From an uncultured Alphaproteobacteria bacterium (GTDB lineage Bacteria > Pseudomonadota > Alphaproteobacteria > RF32 > CAG-239), in NCBI GenBank assembly GCA_944391395.1, contig CALXTI010000008.1, positions 1-51,002 of the forward strand: a DNA stretch of 51,002 nucleotides, read 5' to 3'. Shown piece after piece: positions 43,881 to 51,002 of this stretch. The notes below the pieces were generated by a model. The model had not been told where the DNA came from and did not search any database. It was given only the letters and a program-made list of their open reading frames with translations. The first letter of the stretch is position 1, and every line of letters begins with the position of its first letter. A program made the translations under genes and the position numbers.

Positions 43881-44768
43881 ATGGCTGACACGGGAACCGA
43901 ATTTTTAAGTTTTTTGAAAGCGAATTATCCTGAAGATTATTCCAAATTGTCTTCGGATGCGGTTTCCGATGCCTTGGTTAATGCCGTTTTTACAAAACAT
44001 CAGGAACAATTCGATATCTGGAAAAAGATTCCCGAATATATACGCGACAAATATAACGGACGAATTCCAAGTGAAATTATGGAACTCGCACGCACCGACC
44101 CGAATCTGACCAGCCTGGAAATCCAAAATATTGAGAAGAATCGTCCGGATGCCAGTTATTCCGTCAATTTGGATGTGCTTAATTTTGCCAAAGAGGATTA
44201 TATGGCCGTCGGTGTTGCGACTACGGCCATTCTGCTGAAAGGATATTCGCAAAAAGCAGCTCAATGCCTGGCTTACGCAAAACAAATCCGCCATAAGTTG
44301 GCAAACGACGAATCTTTGGGTATTTCCGCCGAACAAAAAAAGCAATTATGGCAGGAAACCCGGATAGACGACCAGAAAACAATTAAAAAAGACTGGTGTG
44401 AAAATCAGCCGGAAAAAATGGCCGTGCACGTCTTAAAACAATTGGATCGCGGTAAAATCGACAAAGATGCAGCTTTGCCGAAATTGGATACCTTATTTAA
44501 GAAAGTGAAAGAGCAAAAACGTGAAAAAGCTCTTGCCGAATATTTAATCTCGCCGCAAGGCCGTTATCAGCATTATAAAGCAGAAACAAAAAATATTCTG
44601 ACCGGATTGGCGGAAAATCACGGCATTGAACTTAATTTAGACAATTTGATACAACTTCAACAAGTCAGACAGCGCATAAATGACAAAAACAAGCCGGCGC
44701 AAAAGCCTGTCAATCAGCCGCAAAACATATCCAGATCCAACATTGTTCAATCGCAACTCGGCGGTTAA
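43881..44768 (+). CDS. Unknown soluble protein, second gene of a two-gene unit
   Basis: 295 residues, mainly helical, with no signal peptide or TM segment. Segments with repeated helix pattern: TEFLSFLKANYPEDYSKLSS, ALVNAVFTKHQEQFDIWKKIPEYIRDKYNG, and a middle part VGVATTAILLKGYSQKAAQCLAYAKQIRHKLA. The C-terminal 30 residues are Gln/Asn/Pro-rich and probably unstructured. No catalytic motif was found. The start follows the previous stop by 2 bp with weak AAGGT upstream, so it depends on coupled translation. Both proteins share a helical, charged style and may bind one another. Function unknown. Confidence 0.75.
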   Translation: MADTGTEFLSFLKANYPEDYSKLSSDAVSDALVNAVFTKHQEQFDIWKKIPEYIRDKYNGRIPSEIMELARTDPNLTSLEIQNIEKNRPDASYSVNLDVLNFAKEDYMAVGVATTAILLKGYSQKAAQCLAYAKQIRHKLANDESLGISAEQKKQLWQETRIDDQKTIKKDWCENQPEKMAVHVLKQLDRGKIDKDAALPKLDTLFKKVKEQKREKALAEYLISPQGRYQHYKAETKNILTGLAENHGIELNLDNLIQLQQVRQRINDKNKPAQKPVNQPQNISRSNIVQSQLGG

Positions 44769-44773
44769 TCTTT

Positions 44774-45178
44774 TTAGCGCGACGCACAATCGTTTCCCCG
44801 CCATTTCCAGGCGGTTATAATGCCATTGACGACCCAAAACGAGGTCTGACAATATTCTTCTACTTCAGTCTCCGTCATTTGATTGTACATATCCAGGCCA
44901 TATTCATCGGCAAAAGGTTCGTAAATCACATTTTCAGTTACCCAACCGCCGTTATAGGCGTAATATTCCATCGGGTAATACCAATCGTTGATTTGAGTGT
45001 ATGTAATAACTTTTGTATGGTCGTTCAGATATTTTTCCGCGCTCGGGCGACCCCAAACGGCTAAAAGTTCATTTTCCTGTTTACCAACCCATTGTTGCAA
45101 CCGTTTATCATATTTTTGCGGTGTGGCACAGGCCAAAAGCAGCATTGTTACGATTAAGCCGAAAGCAATTTTTTTCAT
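44774..45178 (-). CDS. Lipoprotein, SmpA/OmlA-like small
   Basis: 134 residues from ATG 45178, chosen because GGGAGGA precedes it. Signal peptide MKKIAFGLIVTMLLLAC with lipobox LLAC places the lipidated Cys at 17. The following residues are not Asp at +2, so sorting to the outer membrane is expected by the enteric rule. GKQENELLAVWGRPSAEKYLNDHTKVITYTQ resembles the SmpA/BamE-type turn in small lipoproteins that contact the outer-membrane assembly machinery, but length and later parts differ. The later part is Tyr/Trp-rich (DWYYPMEYYAYNGGW). It converges with the unknown gene at 43881 and lies downstream of rodA on the same strand. Confidence 0.75.
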   Translation of the reverse strand: MKKIAFGLIVTMLLLACATPQKYDKRLQQWVGKQENELLAVWGRPSAEKYLNDHTKVITYTQINDWYYPMEYYAYNGGWVTENVIYEPFADEYGLDMYNQMTETEVEEYCQTSFWVVNGIITAWKWRGNDCASR

Positions 45179-45263
45179 GGCGTATCCTCCCTGCTTTTCA
45201 CATAAGTGCAGGTTTGTTTTTTTCAATTCGGTAAATCTGTTATGATAAATTGGTTATATCGTC

Positions 45264-46418
45264 TTAATTATCGTCAAACGAGCTGCGTCCCAAATTGAGA
45301 TGGCGGTTAACATCCATGCATAAAATTATGCCAAAGCTTGCCATCACCGAGAGCATCACCGTGCCGCCGTAAGATATCAACGGCAGAGGAATACCCACCA
45401 CCGGCAATAGCCCTAAGACCATGGCTATGTTAATGAATATATACATAAAATAATTGGTGTTTAACCCGATAATCACCAGCTTTCCGAAATAGCTCGTGGT
45501 TCTGAAAGCAAACATATATCCGTACACGATGATGACCAGGTTAATCAAAATCAACAAAGTCCCGCCAATCATGCCGAATTCTTCCGAAAACATCGTAAAA
45601 ATAAAGTCCGTGTGTTTTTCGGGCAAAAAATTCAAATGGCTTTGCGTGCCGTTTAGAAAACCTTTGCCGAACACGCCGCCGGAACCAAGCGCAATTTTGG
45701 ATTGGATAATATGATAACCGCTGCCCAAGGGATCTCTTTCCGGATCAAGAAAAGTCAACACCCTGTTTTTTTGATAATCGTGTAAAAAATGCCACGCTAT
45801 CGGAGCAAAAACAATTCCCGCCCCGCCCAGCAGAGCAAATTTCCACCATTGCACGCCGACTGCAAAAAAGATAACCATGGTGGTAAACAACAGCATCAAC
45901 GCCGTTCCCAAATCCGGTTGTATCACAATCAAAGCAGCCGGAAACAGCACCATCAAAATCGGCGCCACAATGCCGCGCACGCTTTCTATTTTGCTAAGCG
46001 TGCAACCGTGAAAATACTTGGCAAGCGCCATCACCATGGCTATTTTCATCAGTTCCGACGGCTGCAACTTAAATACTTTCAAATCAATCCAGCGTTGCGC
46101 GCCCATGCCGACATGGCCGCCGACTTCAACGGCAATCAACAAAAGCAAAACCAGAAAATATGCTATATATGAATATTTAAGATAAATTTTGACATCAATT
46201 AAAGCCATAAAAAACATCAGCCCCAACGCCACGCAAAAACGCACCAGTTGCTTATAGGCCCAAGGCGACCAGTTTCCGTTTGCCGCCGAATATAAAGAAA
46301 CGGTGCCGATAATAGCCAATAAAATAATGCAAAAAACATAACCGAAATTGATATTGAAAAATTTTTCTTTCAATGACAGATTTCGACTTTTAAATCCGGC
46401 TTCGTAATATTTATACAT
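45264..46418 (-). CDS. rodA: Peptidoglycan polymerase RodA
   Basis: 384 residues, SEDS family, with ten TM segments. Signatures: SLYSAANGNWSPWAYKQLVRF, GAQRWIDLKVFKLQPSELMKIAMVMALAKYF with the catalytic-loop context, IQPDLGTALMLL (the conserved Asp region) and HTDFIFTMFSEEFGMIGG, with LPLISYGGTVMLS near the C-terminus. RodA polymerizes glycan strands in the lateral wall with PBP2. It lies 12 bp after mrdA and ends the mre operon. Confidence 0.96.
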   Translation of the reverse strand: MYKYYEAGFKSRNLSLKEKFFNINFGYVFCIILLAIIGTVSLYSAANGNWSPWAYKQLVRFCVALGLMFFMALIDVKIYLKYSYIAYFLVLLLLIAVEVGGHVGMGAQRWIDLKVFKLQPSELMKIAMVMALAKYFHGCTLSKIESVRGIVAPILMVLFPAALIVIQPDLGTALMLLFTTMVIFFAVGVQWWKFALLGGAGIVFAPIAWHFLHDYQKNRVLTFLDPERDPLGSGYHIIQSKIALGSGGVFGKGFLNGTQSHLNFLPEKHTDFIFTMFSEEFGMIGGTLLILINLVIIVYGYMFAFRTTSYFGKLVIIGLNTNYFMYIFINIAMVLGLLPVVGIPLPLISYGGTVMLSVMASFGIILCMDVNRHLNLGRSSFDDN

Positions 46419-46430
46419 CTTGTCTTCCCG

Positions 46431-48239
46431 TTATTTTATATCCAAGCGCAAAGCTTCTTGTAAAATTTTTGATGCAATCGGCGCGGCAACACCTGAACCG
46501 GAAGAACCGTGCTCAACCACCACCGCCACCGCATAATGCGGATTGTCTTGCGGCGCATAACCGATAAACAAGGCATGATTGCGCAGCCGCCAAGGCAAAT
46601 CCTCGTCTTTGATGATGCCTGATTTTCTTTCTTCCATGGATATTCTGCGCACCTGCGTCGTTCCCGTCTTGCCGCCCATTTTTATGCCGTTCAGGTTAAA
46701 TCTTGCAGCCGAAGCCGTTCCGCGTTCGCCATTAACAACTTCAAACATGCCTTTTTTGACAATATCAATATTTTTTCGGGAAATCGGCAGTTTTTTGATA
46801 TATCCTTTATCTTTCAAACTTAATTTCATGAAAGTCGGTTTAATATCGTATCCGCCGTTAACGACTCGCGAAACCATGACCGCCAGCTGCAGCGGCGTTG
46901 CCAAAACATAGCCTTGACCGATGCCGGCAATCACACTTTCGCCCTGCTGCCATTTTTCGCCGTATTTTTTCATTTTCCATTCAGAATCGGGGATAAGGCC
47001 GGAACGTTCGTTATCAAGCGATATGCCGGTTTTATGCCCCATGCCGAGCTGTCTTGCCATCGCGGCGATTTTTTCTATTCCGAGTTCCAACGCCACTTCA
47101 TAAAAAAAGATATCGCAAGAATTTTTGAGCGCCTCCACGACGTTTTGTTTTCCGTGCCCCCAATGACGCCAGCAATGGAACACATGATTGCCCAATGGCA
47201 TGGAACCGCTGCAGGTAAAAGTCGTATTCAAATCAATGACGCCTGCCTCAAGCGCTGCCAACGCCACCACGATTTTGAAAGTCGACCCCGGAGAATATTG
47301 ACCGGAAACGGCTTTGTTGGTGAGCGGATGCCGTTCGTTTTCCAACAAGGCGTTCCAATCTTTATGCGATATTCCGGTGGTGAACAAATTGGGATCAAAA
47401 GAAGGAACCGACACAAACGCCAAAATCTCACCGCTGTGAACGTCCAGAACCACGGCAGCGCCGCTATTGTCCCCGAAAGCATCTTGGGCAAATTTTTGCA
47501 ACCGGCTATCAATCGTTAAATGCAAATCTTTCCCGGGCGTCCCCTTATCGCGCTCTATTTCTTTCATAATCCGCCCATAGGCGTTGACTTCAAGCTTAAC
47601 ATCACCGGCTTTGCCGCGCAGTTCCTTTTCAAAAATTTTTTCTAAACCGGATTTGCCGATTTTAAACCCGGGAACCATCAATAACGGGTCATCTTTGGCA
47701 TCCGCTTCGGAAACCGCACCGACATAACCTAAAAAATGCGTTGTATATTCGCCCAAAGGATATGTTCTGTTCAGCCCTTCGCTGATAAACACACCCGGCA
47801 AATACGGCGCGTCAAGCAACAGCGCCGACACTTTTTCCCAGCTCAAATTATCTTTGATTTTTACAGGTACGAACTTTTTATTATGGTGTATGTCTTTTTT
47901 TATTTTTTCTTTTTCATCCGCGCTTAACGGAATGATTTGATTGAAACGCTTTAACGTTTTCTCCAAATCCGGGGTTTGTTCGGCAACAATCAAAGCTTGA
48001 AAATTTTGTTCGTTGGCTGCCAAAACTTCGCCGTTGCGGTCATAAATCGTCCCCCGGGGCGGAACCAAAACGCGCGAGGAAATCCGGTTTTCATCAGCCA
48101 TCATTTTATATTTATCGCCTTGATATACCTGTAAATAATAAAGCCGGAAAATCAAACCAAACAAAAGAAAAACGGCAGCAACCGTTACCATTGCCGTCCG
48201 CCGCAACAATACCTTTCCTTTGTCGTTATCCCTGTTCAT
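46431..48239 (-). CDS. mrdA: Penicillin-binding protein 2
   Basis: 602 residues, class B PBP. One TM segment near residues 12-35, the pedestal domain with RLYYLQVYQGDKYKMMADENR and RGTIYDRNGEVLAANE, then the transpeptidase with SPGSTFKIV (Ser319 nucleophile, STFK), the SCD-like KNSCDIFFYEVA and KTGTT toward the C-terminus (GGKTGTTQV). It cross-links lateral-wall peptidoglycan with RodA. The start overlaps the mreD end by 14 bp, so translation is coupled. Confidence 0.97.
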   Translation of the reverse strand: MNRDNDKGKVLLRRTAMVTVAAVFLLFGLIFRLYYLQVYQGDKYKMMADENRISSRVLVPPRGTIYDRNGEVLAANEQNFQALIVAEQTPDLEKTLKRFNQIIPLSADEKEKIKKDIHHNKKFVPVKIKDNLSWEKVSALLLDAPYLPGVFISEGLNRTYPLGEYTTHFLGYVGAVSEADAKDDPLLMVPGFKIGKSGLEKIFEKELRGKAGDVKLEVNAYGRIMKEIERDKGTPGKDLHLTIDSRLQKFAQDAFGDNSGAAVVLDVHSGEILAFVSVPSFDPNLFTTGISHKDWNALLENERHPLTNKAVSGQYSPGSTFKIVVALAALEAGVIDLNTTFTCSGSMPLGNHVFHCWRHWGHGKQNVVEALKNSCDIFFYEVALELGIEKIAAMARQLGMGHKTGISLDNERSGLIPDSEWKMKKYGEKWQQGESVIAGIGQGYVLATPLQLAVMVSRVVNGGYDIKPTFMKLSLKDKGYIKKLPISRKNIDIVKKGMFEVVNGERGTASAARFNLNGIKMGGKTGTTQVRRISMEERKSGIIKDEDLPWRLRNHALFIGYAPQDNPHYAVAVVVEHGSSGSGVAAPIASKILQEALRLDIK

Positions 48240-48762
48240 AGATTATTTCCTCGTTGGCAAGGCATTTGTTTTGAATAAGAATATTCAAACTGGCAATTAA
48301 CGGATAAAGACACACGGTGGCCAGGTAAGCAATCAATATGCTGCCAAACACCAAAAATTGGCTGTAAAAAAACGATGCCAGAAGCCATTTGACCGCAAAA
48401 GCCAAAAATGATATCAGGGCAAAACCCAACCAACTGACCGCAAACGGTTTCATGTTGACATAACTGCTAAAGGTGCTGCCGAAAACATAAACAAACATAA
48501 ACGCAAAAATATTTAAACCAAGCGGAACCGCGCTCAGGCTGTCCGCAATCAGCCCCAATATAAAGACGGAAACCGAACCGAATAAATCCTGTCGATACAG
48601 CGCCCAAAAATAAACACAAATCATGCCGACATCGGGACGCAAAAAACGCGACAAAGGCAAATGCACCGGAATATAAATCACCAAAAGCAGCAGAATTGAG
48701 CTCAACAGCGGCAAACACCGTTTTAAGCCGTTTTCAAGGATTTCCGAAAACGTTTCTTCCAT
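48226..48762 (-). CDS. mreD: Rod-shape protein MreD
   Basis: 178 residues with about five TM segments. It has the usual hydrophobic pattern (LLSSILLLLVIYIPVHLPL, PDVGMICVYFWALYRQDLFGSVSVFILGLIADSLSAVPLGLNIFAFMFVYVF). MreD links MreC to the membrane elongasome. It lies 1 bp after mreC and overlaps mrdA by 14 bp; family sequence identity is low everywhere, so the call rests on position and topology. Confidence 0.92.
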   Translation of the reverse strand: MEETFSEILENGLKRCLPLLSSILLLLVIYIPVHLPLSRFLRPDVGMICVYFWALYRQDLFGSVSVFILGLIADSLSAVPLGLNIFAFMFVYVFGSTFSSYVNMKPFAVSWLGFALISFLAFAVKWLLASFFYSQFLVFGSILIAYLATVCLYPLIASLNILIQNKCLANEEIIYEQG

Positions 48763-48763
48763 C

Positions 48764-49630
48764 TTAATCCTCTTCTTCCTGCATTAATTTGACAACATCG
48801 TCGTAAATACCGTAATCAACAATCCTGATGTATTCAAGCCGCGGAATATCGGTGATTGTTTCCACCTCAATCTCGTCTTCGCCGATACGGCTGACAATGC
48901 CGACCGGCAATCCGGCCGGAAAAATGCCGGCCACCCCTGATGTTACCAGCATGTCGCCGGGAACAATATCCGCATCCAAAGCCGTATATTGCAATTTCGG
49001 AACTGTCGTGTTGTCGCCGGACAAGATGCCTCTTTCACGGTTTCTTTCCACCAAAACCGGTATTTTTGAGTTGATGTCCGTAAACAACAAAATCCGCGCG
49101 TATTTGCCGGCAACGGTTTCGACCCGACCGACCACGCTTTCGGCGCCTAAAACCACCTGTCCTTCTTTGACCTGGTCGGCATCGCCGATATAGGCTATCA
49201 AAGAATGTGAAAAACCATCGCCCTCTTCGGCAACGATTTTTGCCGTCACAAAAGTCGCTTCCGGCGGCGGCGTGTAATTTAACATTCTGGCCAAAAGGCG
49301 ATTTTCCATTTTTAGCGTGCGCAGCTGATTTTTTATCAGCATCAGTTCAATATTTTCTTTTTTTAATTTTTTGTTTTCGGAGTAAACCAAACCGATGTCT
49401 TTAATTTTTTCATACACGCCGTATACAAATTGCGCCGGCATCTGGATAATACGGATGACCGGGTTAAAAACCATCGTTACCGCCGTAGTTGTTTTTTCCA
49501 AAACAAGCGAATCCGCTTTGCTTAACATCATTAAAGCCAAAGCGGACACAAACAATATCGCGATTAAAAATTTTCGGATAAAAAGCCTGAACTGACTCAA
49601 ACGTATAAACAACACCCGGCGACGTTTCAT
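48764..49630 (-). CDS. mreC: Rod-shape protein MreC
   Basis: 288 residues. One TM segment near 18-36 after a basic N-terminus, a coiled coil (about 75-115, SENKKLKKENIELMLIKNQLRTLKMENRLL), then the beta-barrel pair with GVVSIGEDE-like parts: AYIGDADQVKEGQVVLGAESVVGRVETV, LLFTDINSKIPVLVERNRERGILSG and VTSGVAGIFPAGLPVGIVSRIGEDEIEVET. It binds PBP2 in the periplasm and activates it. AAGGAGA precedes the ATG. It begins 36 bp after mreB. Confidence 0.96.
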   Translation of the reverse strand: MKRRRVLFIRLSQFRLFIRKFLIAILFVSALALMMLSKADSLVLEKTTTAVTMVFNPVIRIIQMPAQFVYGVYEKIKDIGLVYSENKKLKKENIELMLIKNQLRTLKMENRLLARMLNYTPPPEATFVTAKIVAEEGDGFSHSLIAYIGDADQVKEGQVVLGAESVVGRVETVAGKYARILLFTDINSKIPVLVERNRERGILSGDNTTVPKLQYTALDADIVPGDMLVTSGVAGIFPAGLPVGIVSRIGEDEIEVETITDIPRLEYIRIVDYGIYDDVVKLMQEEED

Positions 49631-49666
49631 TTTGAAAATATCTCCTTAAAACAAACGCCCCGTCGG

Positions 49667-50761
<1,095 letters not shown>

Positions 50762-50876
50762 TTATCAAAAAATGTGCAATCATTTTTTCTTAAAAACCAC
50801 AGATAATCAACAATATTTTTCAACAAACGTTTTTTAAGCCCAAACATCACGTATTTAAAAATCCGACAGATTTTTT

Positions 50877-50947
50877 ACAACCAGGGATAAAGAAAAGATT
50901 GGTCGGAGAATCTTTAAAGTTGCAAAAAAAAAAAAACGGTTTATAAT
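50877..50947 (+). repeat. 71-bp dispersed promoter cassette, copy 2
   Basis: It matches 30953-31023 at 69 of 71 bases. The dyad is at 50894-50915. The -35 TTGCAA is at 50920-50925, the A tract (13 A) at 50924-50936 and the -10 TATAAT at 50942-50947, the consensus, where copy 1 has TAGAAT. Spacer 16 nt. It points to the right and out of the window, away from mreB. The gene it drives is not present, but a candidate ATG at 50956 follows the promoter. Confidence 0.88.
50920..50947 (+). promoter_or_regulatory. Promoter in cassette copy 2
   Basis: TTGCAA, 16-nt poly-A-rich spacer, consensus TATAAT. It should be the stronger of the two copies in -10 sequence. Downstream gene unknown because the contig ends. 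Confidence 0.6.
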
Positions 50948-51002
50948 GAGTCATATGAGCAACTTTTTTGGGGGCGTGGGGGTGGGGGCCCCCCTTTTTT
51001 TT

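Overview
The window looks like one contig from a moderately AT-rich, Gram-negative alphaproteobacterium, probably one of the uncultured host-associated lineages. The Gram-negative assignment rests on lpxI-lpxB, an MsbA-like exporter, outer-membrane barrel proteins with signal peptides, a lipoprotein and a complete mreBCD-mrdA-rodA cluster. The alphaproteobacterial assignment is an inference from the lpxI route of lipid A synthesis, the YlxR protein fused to an L7Ae-like domain in the nusA-infB operon, and the style of the unknown genes. No rRNA, tRNA, CRISPR array, prophage or insertion sequence was seen. Both ends lie in repetitive DNA: a 69-bp tandem repeat inside a gene at the left, and a 71-bp dispersed promoter repeat followed by a low-complexity tail at the right.

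Layout. 1-2.3 kb: the 3' end of a repeat protein, a small membrane protein, and an FprA-type flavodiiron protein. 2.3-7.5 kb, minus strand: smpB, bactofilin, M23 peptidase, ftsB, msbA-like exporter, outer-membrane barrel. 7.7-12.7 kb, plus strand: a tight operon of family-5 uracil-DNA glycosylase, OpgB-like phosphoglycerol transferase, CDP-alcohol phosphatidyltransferase and DsbD-like reductase. 12.7-24.6 kb: DMT transporter, APH-like kinase, MATE pump, PhoR-like kinase, mutS, ABC-F ATPase, Sel1-repeat protein, YbhN-like membrane protein. 24.6-30.8 kb, minus strand: the classic rimP-nusA-ylxR-infB-rbfA operon followed by mscL with a zinc-ribbon tail. 31-39 kb: a type IV pilin-like gene, comEC, lpxI-lpxB, an orphan gene, cca, a small barrel protein, and an esterase. 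39-44.8 kb: a type-2 ileS with an Ile-rich leader peptide, then two unknown genes. 44.8-50.7 kb, minus strand: a lipoprotein and the rod-shape operon mreB-mreC-mreD-mrdA-rodA.

Two regulatory features stand out. First, the ileS leader encodes a 14-residue peptide, MLNIYIHIIDIIIP, with seven isoleucines. It is followed at once by hairpins and a T-rich run, and has the layout of a transcription attenuator sensing charged tRNA-Ile. Second, a 71-bp cassette occurs twice, 20 kb apart, with two mismatches. It contains a 7-bp dyad and a sigma70-like promoter whose 16-nt spacer is mostly a 13-A homopolymer. One copy drives the pilin-like gene; the other points off the end of the contig. Slippage in the A tract would change promoter spacing, so this is a candidate phase-variable promoter family for surface genes. 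A terminator-like hairpin just upstream of rimP may be a third leader-control element.
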